36,446 nt of DNA from Corynebacterium sp. (GCF_030530965.1 NZ_JAUMTY010000002.1:70891-107336); one strand, 5' to 3'; positions 1 to 9,692 are shown, counted from the first letter of the stretch. Translations and numbers: made by a program. The notes: generated from the sequence alone by a model not told the origin.

Positions 1-20
1 GTGGACCTATTTGGCGCGCG

Positions 21-755
21 TCACAGTGATCGAAGAACTGTGACGACCTTGCCGAGAATAGTTGCCTCATCACCGGGGATCGGATCAAACGCATCGTTGT
101 GGGGCAGTAGCCACACTCCAGTTCGGTCCCGGTGAAATTCCTTGACCGTCGCATTTCCATCAATCATGGCGACGACGAAATCACCAATCTCCGCCACATT
201 TTGTGAGCGCACGACGACATAATCACCGTCTAGGATTCCGGCGTCCCTCATGGATTCACCGACAACTGACAGGATGTATAGGTCTCCTTCGCCGGTAAGT
301 TCTCGGGGGAGAGGAAACTCGTCGGTAACTTCTTGTTCTGCCAGGATCGGTGTACCTGCAGCAATCCGACCGATCGTCGGAATAAAGACGGGGGTGGGGT
401 GGTTGGACTCAATATCGCTGTCCGCGCTTTCATCCGATGCGGACGGCGTGGATTCTTCATCCGCGTGGTGCAGCGATGAGGACCCAGCGGGTTTTGTCGG
501 ATCCGCGATCTTCAGCCCCACTGCTCGAGGTTTATTCGGGTCCCGCCGGAGAAATCCTTTACGCTCGAGCTCTTTGAGTTGGTATGCCACCGATGACGTC
601 GAGGTCAGACCAGCGGCCTGGCCGATTTCTCGAATGCTCGGCGGGTAGCCACGCAGCACAATTGCATCATGAATGACGTCGATGATGCGATGTTGCCGGT
701 CCGTCAATGAATCCATGTCAGGCTTCGTTGACTTCCGGGATTTCTTTGCAGGCAT
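21..755 (-). CDS. lexA: LexA, SOS-response repressor and self-cleaving protease
   Basis: A 244-residue LexA. The N-terminal winged helix-turn-helix (about residues 15-80) contains the DNA-reading segment with PPSIREIG and TSTSSVAYQL. A low-complexity acidic linker (about 90-120) is followed by the S24 peptidase-like domain. The self-cleavage bond is Ala133-Gly134 (IAAG), and the catalytic pair is Ser168 (GESM) and Lys205 (TVKEF). LexA represses DNA-damage genes until RecA filaments trigger its self-cleavage. The ATG is preceded by GGGAGA about 9 bases upstream. It is divergent from a divS-like gene, and the shared intergenic region carries LexA half-sites, so autoregulation and control of that gene are likely. 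The linker is longer than in E. coli LexA, as is usual in actinobacteria. Identification is firm. Confidence 0.97.
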   Translation of the reverse strand: MPAKKSRKSTKPDMDSLTDRQHRIIDVIHDAIVLRGYPPSIREIGQAAGLTSTSSVAYQLKELERKGFLRRDPNKPRAVGLKIADPTKPAGSSSLHHADEESTPSASDESADSDIESNHPTPVFIPTIGRIAAGTPILAEQEVTDEFPLPRELTGEGDLYILSVVGESMRDAGILDGDYVVVRSQNVAEIGDFVVAMIDGNATVKEFHRDRTGVWLLPHNDAFDPIPGDEATILGKVVTVLRSL

Positions 756-1127
756 GGGGCTGGTCTCTCCCAGTTCTAGATCTAGAGGTCGTTATGGCTG
801 AAGTTTTGGCCGTACTGTGCGCCTGGTACGCGACGTTGAGATCAGTTTACATCACCCCACGGCACGTGGACGTGCGTTCGATGACTTAGCACCTTGTCCG
901 GAAAAGATTGGCGTGAACACTGGCGGATATAGAACACTTATGAACCTTTATCAGGCGACATGTGTTCGAATGGAAAATGCTTCTATACGGGGCAAATCGG
1001 ATTTAGTGTTCGAATAATGAGCTGCTCTATGCCTTTATGTCCGGCCCGCATGATGTCATGGCCATGTCCCTCAATGAGGGATGAGATGTTCGATTATTTT
1101 TTCTCGACATTGTCGAAAGGATGTCCC
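756..1127. promoter_or_regulatory. lexA / divS-like divergent intergenic region with LexA half-sites
   Basis: This 372-base region has no convincing gene; short open frames in it lack homology and ribosome-binding sites. GTTCGA, the right half of the actinobacterial SOS box, occurs four times on the plus strand, starting at 886, 964, 1008 and 1088. The best complete box is 954-969, which matches 12 of 16 positions of a corynebacterial SOS palindrome of the type TCGAACATGTGTTCGA. The other three keep a good right half only. The most proximal copy lies 35 bases before the divS-like start. The sites are seen directly; LexA binding is inferred. Confidence 0.6.
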
Positions 1128-1493
1128 ATGCCTACACAAACCCCGACATTGACCCGCCGTTATTCAGCTCACCCCGTTCAACGCCACGTATCACATAAGA
1201 ATGGGCATGTAGAGCCTGCCACCAACCGTAGAGTAGTGCAGCAGAACCGACCTCATCCCAGAGTTCATCGGGGAGGTCCTGCCGTGAGGGCGTACCCGTC
1301 GAGAAGATATGCCCAACCGTGTAGCCGGTCAATTTTTCCTGAGCGACGTAGAATCGCAGCGTACAGTGTCGTAATCGGTTTGCTCATGGGTGCGAGCCTG
1401 TATTACGCCTGGGAAGAACCGCGGGATGCGGACATGAATCAGGAAGCACCATACAGTCAATCAGTGATCGTCACGCCCTCTGGCGAGGGTTAA
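1128..1493 (+). CDS. Small single-TM protein at the divS position (putative SOS cell-division suppressor)
   Basis: A 121-residue protein with a basic, Pro/Arg/His-rich N-terminal half. It has one membrane segment at about residues 80-98 (AAYSVVIGLLMGASLYYAW) and a short acidic tail. The chosen ATG at 1128 has AAAGGA 6 bases upstream; the frame is open further 5' to 960, but without a ribosome-binding site. It sits between lexA and nrdR, as do divS in C. glutamicum and the LysM protein Rv2719c/ChiZ in M. tuberculosis. Both of those delay cell division after DNA damage. No LysM domain is visible here. Function is inferred from position, topology and the LexA half-sites upstream, not from recognised homology. 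Confidence 0.7.
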   Translation: MPTQTPTLTRRYSAHPVQRHVSHKNGHVEPATNRRVVQQNRPHPRVHRGGPAVRAYPSRRYAQPCSRSIFPERRRIAAYSVVIGLLMGASLYYAWEEPRDADMNQEAPYSQSVIVTPSGEG

Positions 1494-1544
1494 TATACTG
1501 GCGGTGTTTTCCGACGTTATCCGTGTAGATAGGAGATCATCGTC

Positions 1545-1997
1545 GTGTTTTGCCCGTTTTGTCACCACCCACAGTCTCGGGTGATTGATTCGCGGACCGT
1601 GGAAAATGGTTTTGTTACCCGTCGGCGGCGGCAGTGCACTAAGTGCCACGGTCGTTTCACTACTGTTGAGAAATCTGTGTTGTTGGTTGAAAAACGAAAC
1701 GGCGTGACAGAGGACTTTAGTAAAGACAAGTTAATCCGTGGGGTACGACGTGCCTGTCAAGGGCGAAATGTCTCGGACGACGCGTTAAAACTCCTTGCCC
1801 AAGAAGTGGAAATCGACTTGCGTGCGCAAGGAGGTTCACGGGTTAACTCAAATGATGTAGGTCTTGCAGTACTAGAGCCTCTACGAAAACTCGACGAAGT
1901 CGCCTACATGCGTTTCGCCTCCGTGTACAAGTCATTTAGCAGCATGGAGGACTTCGAACGAGAGATCACAGAATTCAAGGCACGGCGTTCACAGTAG
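1545..1997 (+). CDS. nrdR: NrdR, transcriptional repressor of ribonucleotide reductase genes
   Basis: A 150-residue protein of normal family length. The N-terminal zinc ribbon uses Cys3/Cys6 and Cys31/Cys34 with the basic stretch VTRRRRQC between them. The ATP-cone follows (about 47-137) and starts with VEKRNGVTEDFSKDK. NrdR senses ATP/dATP through the cone and represses nrd operons by binding paired NrdR boxes; none of those targets lies in this window. The start is GTG, with AGGAGA 8 bases upstream. It lies just downstream of the divS-like gene on the same strand and converges with hrpA, the order known from other corynebacteria and mycobacteria. Confidence 0.97.
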   Translation: MFCPFCHHPQSRVIDSRTVENGFVTRRRRQCTKCHGRFTTVEKSVLLVEKRNGVTEDFSKDKLIRGVRRACQGRNVSDDALKLLAQEVEIDLRAQGGSRVNSNDVGLAVLEPLRKLDEVAYMRFASVYKSFSSMEDFEREITEFKARRSQ

Positions 1998-2027
1998 GGA
2001 ATAGCTAACCATCGGATCGGCCCAGAC

Positions 2028-5000
2028 TTAACGGAGCTTGTTGATGGCTTTAGTAATTCTTTGGGGGGACACTTTTTGCGCGGTGCCTAACCGCTCTGCG
2101 AACACTTGAACGCGTAGCTCTTGCAAAGAGAAAATGATGGCTCGCGCTGCGGAGGAGTTTGCTCGCTGTTGAGGCAGCCCTTTGAGCTTTGAGCGGAACG
2201 CGCGTTCAAGGTTGTTAATCTCTTCCTGGCCGTCGGCGTCTCGGTCGGGGTCACGCTCCATGTTTTCGAGACGAATCTCAACCGCTTTCATATACCGCTG
2301 GAGGTGCTTGAGATGACCGGTGCCAAATCGTGTCACCGCATTAGGGGGAAGGAGAGTAGTTAGCTGACGTTTAATATCGTCGATAGCTGGCCCATCCCAC
2401 TTCTTGATCTCTTCGGCCATGGACTCGTAAGCCACGAGCCCTGGTGCCATGGCAACAACCATGCGCCGCGTTGCTGCAGGAATAGCGTGCGACATTTCTT
2501 TTTTCAGTGCCTCAAAGGCTTCGGGAGATCGCTTGATGACACCGTGATCCACCAACGCATCCTTGATCGCCGCAACTCGGCAGTCGTTAACCAGTCCGCT
2601 CAGGCCCCCATGGGGATAGTGCTCCACCGCCACTCGCTGCTGTAAAGGTAGCCCCTTCACTGCTTGATTCTCATTGATCTTGATGGACTGCACTAACAAG
2701 GTGAGTACTGCAGTGAACATCATGGAATTGGCAGTGGCCTGAGATGCGGAGGTCACCACCTCAATTCCCTTCGACGTGACCTTAAGCGCTGGATACGCTG
2801 TTGTCGGTTGCCCGTCGATCGTGGTTTGGACGCTCTCGGGGAGAGCGCCGATGCCTTCGTCAGTCCATTCCGCATACACCTTCCCGAGGTCAGGAACAGT
2901 CGTCGCGTCCTCCCCGGAACGGCGGCCGGTGCCATTTCGGGAATCAGCCTGCGTCCGCGGCAAGTCTTGGGCTGAACCGTCGTCGTCGGAGTGATCTCGA
3001 GAAAGAGCCGAACCGACTTTACTTCGCTTGAACGCGGCAGACATTGCCTGCGTTGCCGCCGAACTTTGCCGCTTCTTTAGCGCATCCAGATCTCGATCTT
3101 GATCGATGACCTTCCCGTGTCTATCGATAGCTTGGAAATTCATCCTCAAGTGAAGAGGAAGCTTAGCGACGTCGAAGTCGGAGGACGTCATGCCGGAGCC
3201 TCCGACTGCTCTGAGAGCGTCGGCGAGTGAATCCGTGAGCGGCTGCTCGTACGGATGCATCATCTCGATGGCCCGACGTGCAAAGTCGGGAGCAGGAACA
3301 ACGGTGGTTCTCAACGCCTTCGGCAGAGTGCGGATAAGTGCCGTCACTAGTTCGGTTCGTAAACCAGGAACATTCCAGTCGAACCGATCATCCCACGATA
3401 AGGACCCAATGATGGGGAGCGGAATCCGCACACTGACCCCATCGTCGTCCTCTCCTGGCTCGAACTTGTACGTCAGCTCGAGATCGGTGGAATGAGCTCG
3501 CCACCGGTCCGGAAAATCGTCCTCGCTAATGGTGCGCGCTTCGGGGTGGAGAAGCTTATCCGGATCGAAATCAAGGAGATGCGGATCCTTTTTCGATTCC
3601 TTCTTCCACCACGCATCGAAGTGGCGTCCCGTCGTTACCGAGGCCGGGATCCGCGAATCATAGAAATCGTACAGCGTGTCGTCGTCGATAAGTAGGTCAC
3701 GGCGACGCGTTTTTTCCTCAAGCTCTCCGGCAGTCGCTAGCTTGTCGCGATTGTGGTGGAAGAATTTGTGTCGTGTAACCCAATCACCTTCGACGACGGC
3801 GCTGCGGATGAAGATCTCTCTGGCTTCGCGCGGGTTGATGCGGTGGTACGAGATCGGCCGATCAGTGACAACCGGTAAACCCCAGAGGGTTGACCGCTGG
3901 TATGCCATTGCTGCAGATCGTTTGCGTGACCAGTGGGGTTCTGAATACTGATGGCGCAGTAAATCCGATGCCTGCTCTTCAACCCAGCGCGGTTGGATCG
4001 CGGCAGCATCACGCGCGAACATTCGTGATGTCTCGACGATTTCCGCAGCCATCAGCCACTGAGGCTGCTTCTTATGCAGCGATGACCCTGGGAAGATGAA
4101 GAACCGCGTCCCCCGAGTGCCCTGATACTCCTTTCTCACATCGCTGCGCAGTCCAATTTGCGAGAGAAGCCCGGAGAGAATAGATCGGTGGAGCCCATCG
4201 TGATCGACGGTGAGCATCGGCATATCGGGATGGGCATTATTGTTCTGCGATTTCGCCTTGTTGTTCGGCCGCGAGCGCTTCTTCGTGGAAGGCGCCGTTA
4301 ATTCGTCGTTGTCGTTGGGTATGACAGGAGTAAGACGATTTTGGTCCCATGACCACGACAGGTCTTCGGCGACTCGACGCAGTTGTCGAACAAAGTCCAT
4401 CCATTCGCGGACCCGCATGTAGTGAAGATATTCTGCGCGACATCGCTTCCGGAACGCATTACTCGACAATTCTTTTTTGATGCTCGTGAGATATGCCCAT
4501 AGGCGGAGGTACGACATAAAGTCGCTATCCGTGTCCTTGAACCGCGCGTGAGCCTGATCCGCTTGGGGCTCGTGGTCAGTCGGGCGCTCGCGGACATCTT
4601 GAATAGATAATGCGGCGATCACGACAGAAGTGGCTTCCACGACATCGCGGTGATGAGCTTCGACCAGCATTCGAGCTAGCCGGGGGTCGACGGGGATACG
4701 GGAGATTTCGCGACCAATGGAGGACAGCACCGGGGAGCCATCGCGCTCGCCCTCGCCTAAAGCGCCGAGTTCGTGAAGCACCATCATGCCATCGCGAATA
4801 GCTCGCGGTTCTGGAGGATCGATGAATGGGAACTCATTGATATCGCCCAGTTTCAACGAGGCCATCGTGATGATCACGCTGGCCAGATTGGTGCGCAAAA
4901 CCTCGGGGTCGGTGAATTCTGGCCTCGAGTCGAAGTCTTCTTCGGAATACAGCCGTATAGCAATGCCTTTCGCTATACGACCGGAACGGCCCGACCGCTG

Positions 5001-6257
5001 ATTCGCGCTCGCCTGACTGATTGGTTCAATAGGTAACCGTTGGACCTTCGTCCGAGTCGAATAGCGGGAAATGCGCGCCGTTCCGGTGTCGACGACATAA
5101 TGAATACCGGGAACGGTTAACGACGTCTCAGCGATGTTGGTTGCAAGTACGATCCGACGGCCGCGGTGCGGGCTAAAGACGCGGTGCTGTTCCGCGTTGG
5201 ATAGGCGCCCGAAAAGTGGTGTGACCTCGACATTAGGCCACTTCTTTGCGTCGATGGCGTCATGAGCTTCGCGGATATCGCGTTCACTGGGGAAGAAACA
5301 GAGGATATCCCCAGGCCCGGCTGCCATGAGCTCCTCACATGCTTCACACACAGCATCCTGCGGATCTTTTTCGATCCGCTCGACGGAGCCGTCCTTGCGT
5401 TCGCGTTCGATATATGGGGGCCGGTATCGGATTTCAACAGGGTAGGTTCGTCCCGAGACCTCGATAATGGGCGCCGGATTTCCCTGCTCATCCGCGAAGT
5501 GACGCGCAAATTTTTCAGGGTCGATCGTCGCGGAGGTGATGATGACCTTCAGGTCTGGGCGTCGTGGCAGTAGGCGTTTGATATAGCCCAAAATGAAATC
5601 GATGTTGAGGCTTCGTTCGTGAGCCTCGTCGATAATGATCGTGTCATAAGCCCGCAGAAGCCGGTCACGTTGCATTTCTGCCAGGAGGATACCGTCGGTC
5701 ATGAGCTTGATGGCCGTTGAGGGGCCGACGCGGTCATCAAAACGAATGGCGTACCCAACGCTTTGGCCGATATCTTGGCCAACCTCACTGGCGATTCGTT
5801 CGGCCACCGTCCGCGCAGCCAACCGCCTCGGCTGGGTATGCCCGATCATGCCTTTCCGACCACGCCCTAAGGCTAAACAAATCTTGGGTATCTGCGTTGT
5901 TTTCCCCGACCCGGTTTCACCAGCGACGATAGTGACCTGGTGTGTTCGGATAGTGTCGGCAATATCGTCGACCCGCTGGGATACGGGCAGGTCAGGGGGG
6001 TACGTGATAGTCGGAAGCGTTGCGATTTTTGCGGCGAACTGGGTCCGTGCCGCCGCTAAGTCACGAGCAATGGCGTGCCGTGCTCGGTCAGATCGGGCTT
6101 TTTTCAGACGACGACGAAACCGGTGCTCATCAGCAGCGCTAACCTCGCTGAGTTGTGCATAGAGTTCTTTGCGCGAAGGGGCATTGGAGGTCGTGTCGGG
6201 TGTCGACGTGGTTGTCGTCCGGGCATCGGCGGCGTGGCGGTTGGATTTGTTCGTCAT
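2028..6257 (-). CDS. hrpA: HrpA, DEAH-box ATP-dependent RNA helicase
   Basis: A 1409-residue DEAH/RHA helicase, similar in size to E. coli HrpA. Walker A is GETGSGKTT (113-121), and TQPRRLAA is motif Ia. DEAH is at 210-213, SATI is motif III, and QRSGRSGR is motif VI. HA2 and OB-type regions follow, with a long C-terminal DUF3418-like region. Residues 1-80 are basic and low-complexity. HrpA acts on RNA; in E. coli it has been linked to mRNA processing and rescue of stalled ribosomes. It converges with nrdR (30-base gap). The transporter operon ends 77 bases upstream on the same strand with no obvious terminator between, so read-through into hrpA is possible. Confidence 0.96.
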   Translation of the reverse strand: MTNKSNRHAADARTTTTSTPDTTSNAPSRKELYAQLSEVSAADEHRFRRRLKKARSDRARHAIARDLAAARTQFAAKIATLPTITYPPDLPVSQRVDDIADTIRTHQVTIVAGETGSGKTTQIPKICLALGRGRKGMIGHTQPRRLAARTVAERIASEVGQDIGQSVGYAIRFDDRVGPSTAIKLMTDGILLAEMQRDRLLRAYDTIIIDEAHERSLNIDFILGYIKRLLPRRPDLKVIITSATIDPEKFARHFADEQGNPAPIIEVSGRTYPVEIRYRPPYIERERKDGSVERIEKDPQDAVCEACEELMAAGPGDILCFFPSERDIREAHDAIDAKKWPNVEVTPLFGRLSNAEQHRVFSPHRGRRIVLATNIAETSLTVPGIHYVVDTGTARISRYSTRTKVQRLPIEPISQASANQRSGRSGRIAKGIAIRLYSEEDFDSRPEFTDPEVLRTNLASVIITMASLKLGDINEFPFIDPPEPRAIRDGMMVLHELGALGEGERDGSPVLSSIGREISRIPVDPRLARMLVEAHHRDVVEATSVVIAALSIQDVRERPTDHEPQADQAHARFKDTDSDFMSYLRLWAYLTSIKKELSSNAFRKRCRAEYLHYMRVREWMDFVRQLRRVAEDLSWSWDQNRLTPVIPNDNDELTAPSTKKRSRPNNKAKSQNNNAHPDMPMLTVDHDGLHRSILSGLLSQIGLRSDVRKEYQGTRGTRFFIFPGSSLHKKQPQWLMAAEIVETSRMFARDAAAIQPRWVEEQASDLLRHQYSEPHWSRKRSAAMAYQRSTLWGLPVVTDRPISYHRINPREAREIFIRSAVVEGDWVTRHKFFHHNRDKLATAGELEEKTRRRDLLIDDDTLYDFYDSRIPASVTTGRHFDAWWKKESKKDPHLLDFDPDKLLHPEARTISEDDFPDRWRAHSTDLELTYKFEPGEDDDGVSVRIPLPIIGSLSWDDRFDWNVPGLRTELVTALIRTLPKALRTTVVPAPDFARRAIEMMHPYEQPLTDSLADALRAVGGSGMTSSDFDVAKLPLHLRMNFQAIDRHGKVIDQDRDLDALKKRQSSAATQAMSAAFKRSKVGSALSRDHSDDDGSAQDLPRTQADSRNGTGRRSGEDATTVPDLGKVYAEWTDEGIGALPESVQTTIDGQPTTAYPALKVTSKGIEVVTSASQATANSMMFTAVLTLLVQSIKINENQAVKGLPLQQRVAVEHYPHGGLSGLVNDCRVAAIKDALVDHGVIKRSPEAFEALKKEMSHAIPAATRRMVVAMAPGLVAYESMAEEIKKWDGPAIDDIKRQLTTLLPPNAVTRFGTGHLKHLQRYMKAVEIRLENMERDPDRDADGQEEINNLERAFRSKLKGLPQQRANSSAARAIIFSLQELRVQVFAERLGTAQKVSPQRITKAINKLR

Positions 6258-6334
6258 GACTTCCCACAGTCTACCTGGCCGACGACGCTTGCTTCGGCTG
6301 CTGGCTGCTCGGCCGGCAACGACGCATCCAACAC

Positions 6335-8086
6335 TTAAGACCGACGTCGGCTAACGATATGGTCGGCAAGGAGAGTCGTCGACAGACCGACCAAGATGAG
6401 GGCACATGTGGGAGAAAGGGCAAACCATAGGGCCCGGTCGGCATAGGGGGCGGCTTCGCTGAGCATCGTGCCCCATTGTGGAGAATCGTGCCCGGCGCCG
6501 ATACCAAGAAACGCTAGTCCGGCCAGAGCCAGGATATTGTGCCCCAGACGAGTCGCACCGTGGCGGAGCGCGGCCGGCACGACGAAGGGGATGGTGTGGA
6601 CGACAAGTAATCTCCATCGTCCGGCCCCACTATCTCGCGCCCATTCGTAGTGCCCCTGATGTCGTACGTCCAAGGCTAATGCGCTGCAATGTGCTGCGAT
6701 CGGAATCCAGCCGACAGCCATGACGGCGACAGCTGCAGTCCATACGGAGGTTCCAAACACGGAGGCAATAACTAGCCCGATAAACACAGCGGGGAGAGCG
6801 TTTAACGTGTCACCGAGGACACGTGCCCAGTCCCCACTCAGGCCGATGATGACACCAATCACTACGCAGACTGCCGTCGTAATGAGAGCGATTCCGACAG
6901 TAGGTATTGCTCCGTCAGCCATTCTGGCGAGTACATCTCGTCCCACCTGATCAGTGCCCAGCGGATGCGTCAATGAGGGAGACTCCAAGCGAGCGGTGGG
7001 CGTGATGGCCGAGGATCGAAAGCTACCGACGACGAGCGCGAGTATTAACGGGATGATCGCCATGAGTGGCGGCACCCACCCGACATCGATATGTGCTTGC
7101 CCATGGGAGAGCCCGGCTTCGTGCGACTGAGCAATTGGACGCATCATGAAGTAATGGATGCACCGCGAAAGAAATCCGCACGCTACACCGATGAAGAGAA
7201 CTAAGGTCAGCAGTGCTTGCATGACGGGCACGTCTTGGTGAGTTGCCGCTTGGACAGCGATCCGTCCGATTCCAGGAATGGAAAAAATGTTCTCCACGAG
7301 GGCTGTTGACGCTAAGGTGCCGGCGAAAAAGAGGAAGATTTGTGGCGTTAATGTCGCAAATCCCCGTCGGATGAGGCTTCTGCGAACTCGGTAACCGGGT
7401 ATCCCGTTAACCAACCAGGTTTTGACCCAGGGTTCGGTCGCTGCTGTGTCCACGGCGATGAGCAGAATACGGGAGAGCATTCCTGAAATGGGGATAGTGA
7501 GGGATATGACCGGAAGAATTGCGTAGCGGAGGCCGTCCCACCCGGTCGCGGGCAAGTATCCCAGCTGGATGGCAATGAAGCTGATCAGCAGGCTAGCGAG
7601 GACAAATTCAGGGACGGAGGATAAAACCGCGCTTGATAGTAGACCTGCGTGGGATCTGCGTCCCTGTGAATAGGCGTAAATCCGTGGCCAGATCAGAGCG
7701 CACGCGATCATAGTGCCCAGTAGAGTGGCCGTCCCTGCTAAGAAGACGGATGGGCCAAACCCTGCCAAGACAGTGTTCCATGCAGAGTTGGATGGATTTA
7801 CCCACGAAACACCGAAATCGAGATGGACGAAACCGACAAAGAACCGCTGAATACCGTCGATAGGGTTCGACGGCAAATCCAGTTCATTCCGAATATTTTC
7901 TATGACTTCCGGATCTGGAGTCCGTTCTGACTCACGTGCTCGAAAGACCGACACCGCAATGTCACGCCCGGAAAGCCACGGAAGGACGGCAGCAAACAAA
8001 AGTCCTCCGAGCACGATGAGGACAGTTGTTCCTGCAAGGCCCAGGATAGAGCGGTACGAGCGCGTAGTACGGTGTCGTGAAGGCAT
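6335..8086 (-). CDS. Fused DppB-DppC-type ABC permease (nickel/peptide/opine family)
   Basis: A 583-residue protein that joins two normally separate permeases. Residues 1 to about 315 are DppB/NikB-like: an N-terminal TM, an extracellular domain with ELDLPSNP and FGVSW motifs, and an EAA-type loop ending IPGIGRIAVQA. After a short linker, about 330-583 are DppC/NikC-like, with HPLGTDQVGRDVLARM and a degenerate EAA loop (ARDSGAGRWR). Both halves keep their membrane segments, so one chain could supply the whole translocation pore. It is the last gene of the operon, 61 bases after the binding-protein gene. The ATG lacks a clear ribosome-binding site. A sequencing error that merges two genes is unlikely because both halves and the linker read cleanly in one frame. 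Confidence 0.9.
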   Translation of the reverse strand: MPSRHRTTRSYRSILGLAGTTVLIVLGGLLFAAVLPWLSGRDIAVSVFRARESERTPDPEVIENIRNELDLPSNPIDGIQRFFVGFVHLDFGVSWVNPSNSAWNTVLAGFGPSVFLAGTATLLGTMIACALIWPRIYAYSQGRRSHAGLLSSAVLSSVPEFVLASLLISFIAIQLGYLPATGWDGLRYAILPVISLTIPISGMLSRILLIAVDTAATEPWVKTWLVNGIPGYRVRRSLIRRGFATLTPQIFLFFAGTLASTALVENIFSIPGIGRIAVQAATHQDVPVMQALLTLVLFIGVACGFLSRCIHYFMMRPIAQSHEAGLSHGQAHIDVGWVPPLMAIIPLILALVVGSFRSSAITPTARLESPSLTHPLGTDQVGRDVLARMADGAIPTVGIALITTAVCVVIGVIIGLSGDWARVLGDTLNALPAVFIGLVIASVFGTSVWTAAVAVMAVGWIPIAAHCSALALDVRHQGHYEWARDSGAGRWRLLVVHTIPFVVPAALRHGATRLGHNILALAGLAFLGIGAGHDSPQWGTMLSEAAPYADRALWFALSPTCALILVGLSTTLLADHIVSRRRS

Positions 8087-8147
8087 GATGAGAGGTAACT
8101 AGGGGATTCGTAGGGACAAGAGGGAGTGGCGCGGATACGTCGATGAA

Positions 8148-9692
8148 CTAGTCACGCTGACTCTTTGCAGTGAGTAATTGTCGCTCAAACGAATCCACGC
8201 TGACGTCTTTCATGCCCTTCATCGCAATGTAGCCCCGCGGGTAGGCGACGGGGACAACCGCATTGTCAGCCACGATGCGCGCTCCCGCTTCAGCCGCGAG
8301 CGTGCGTCGCTCATTGAGGTCAGAGGTAGCATCGGCCCGCGAGATTTGTTCATCAATCTCCGGATCGCACAGCTGCGACAAGTTGTATGTGCCGTCGCAC
8401 GTGTAGTCGGACTGCAGGTAGGAAACAGGATCAGCTGCGCCGATCAGGTAATTACGACTCCCAATAACAGCATCAAACTGGCCATCAAGAAGGCTACTTT
8501 CGAGTGAATCGTAATCCTTCGTCGTCACATCTACGACGAATCCTGCGTGGCGTAGCTGGTCAGCAACAATCGATGCTACTTCTGGCAGTTCGCCACGTTC
8601 AGTCCAGGTGGCAAGCTTGATCTTCTGCTGTGATGGTTGCGTAGCAGGAACAGCGCTCTTGGACGCGTTATCCGGGGTACGTGCCCATTCTTCAGCCGGA
8701 TTGAACAGGTGGTCGGTTGCAGCATCTGCTTTTCCTTCAAACACGGAGTCCGTGATGGCTTTGCTGTTGATGGCCTCCCGCGCTGCTGCTCGTAAACCGG
8801 GATCGGTGAATACACCCTTCTTCGTATTGAGGTGGAGAAGGACTGCGCGGGGAAGTGGCGTTGACTTGATCTCGCCCGCCGATTTTTCAATCTCCGAAAC
8901 CTGGGAGGTAGGAATAGCCGTCGCGAGCTGCACCTCTCCTGAACGGAAAGCGGCAGTACGGGCACTCGCATCGGTCATGAACTTGACGGTGACTGAATTG
9001 AGCTTCGGCTTGCCGCCCCAGTAATCGTCATTCGCCTTCAGATCCGCTTGGGTCGAGCTCGCTTTTTTGTCGAGCGAAAATGGTCCGGTTCCGTGTTTCA
9101 CCAAGTCTGGTGCAGCTTCAGAGGAACTCTCTTTTGCTTCTGCGTCCTTACCGTCGTTCTTTTCCCCATCTTTCTTGGCGTCGCCGGTGAAAGCATCAGG
9201 TGACAGAATCATTGTTCCCGGGTCGGCGAATCGCTGAATCAGGATGGGGTCGTCCTTTTCCGACGTAACTTTCAACGTGTGGTCGTCGGTGGCTTCAAAC
9301 GTCAGGTTGGCTTTCCCAAGGGCTTTTGGCCGGTTGGTGGCGTTCCACGCGTGGGTGAGACTGGTGGCCGCAGCCTGGGCGGTCAGTGGCTTTCCGTCAT
9401 GGAACTTAGCGCTACGGAGGTGGAAGGTCACCGAACGTGGGGATTCATCTGACCACGACTCAGCCAGTGAAGGCTTAATATCGCCATTGTCTCCCAACGT
9501 GACGAGCATTTCCCCGACGCCCATCCGGCTGGCTAGAACGGCGTCGTCGGAATAGGGCGACATACTTGCCACCGGGGCGAAGGCCAATCCGATTGTTGCC
9601 CCGTCGTTACCGGTTGAGTCCGAATTATTGAAGCATCCGGCGAGCACAGTCGCGGCCACAGGAATGGCAAGTAATAGCGACAGTCGTTTCAT
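8148..9692 (-). CDS. Nickel/peptide/opine-type ABC solute-binding lipoprotein
   Basis: A 514-residue family 5 binding protein (SBP_bac_5; NikA/DppA/CntA fold). The signal peptide ends in the lipobox LAGC (Cys20), so it should be anchored to the outer face of the membrane. Family landmarks include LAESW, VTFHLR and KFHDGKPLTAQA near the N-terminus, with domain-II sequence following. A charged, low-complexity insertion of about 25 residues (near 175-200, rich in Lys, Asp, Glu and Ser) is unusual. The ATG overlaps the stop of the MFS gene (ATGA) and has GAGGAG 8 bases upstream, indicating translational coupling. Ligand cannot be read from sequence; nickel, metallophore complexes or peptides are possible. 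Confidence 0.92.
   Translation of the reverse strand: MKRLSLLLAIPVAATVLAGCFNNSDSTGNDGATIGLAFAPVASMSPYSDDAVLASRMGVGEMLVTLGDNGDIKPSLAESWSDESPRSVTFHLRSAKFHDGKPLTAQAAATSLTHAWNATNRPKALGKANLTFEATDDHTLKVTSEKDDPILIQRFADPGTMILSPDAFTGDAKKDGEKNDGKDAEAKESSSEAAPDLVKHGTGPFSLDKKASSTQADLKANDDYWGGKPKLNSVTVKFMTDASARTAAFRSGEVQLATAIPTSQVSEIEKSAGEIKSTPLPRAVLLHLNTKKGVFTDPGLRAAAREAINSKAITDSVFEGKADAATDHLFNPAEEWARTPDNASKSAVPATQPSQQKIKLATWTERGELPEVASIVADQLRHAGFVVDVTTKDYDSLESSLLDGQFDAVIGSRNYLIGAADPVSYLQSDYTCDGTYNLSQLCDPEIDEQISRADATSDLNERRTLAAEAGARIVADNAVVPVAYPRGYIAMKGMKDVSVDSFERQLLTAKSQRD

Noticed and set aside
21..43. TCACAGT/ACTGTGA inverted repeat at the end of lexA
   Set aside because: Short stem inside the coding sequence overlapping the stop codon, no T-run; likely chance.
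5701..6162. Long open frame antisense to hrpA
   Set aside because: It lies wholly inside the conserved helicase domain of hrpA on the other strand, has no family motifs and no ribosome-binding site.
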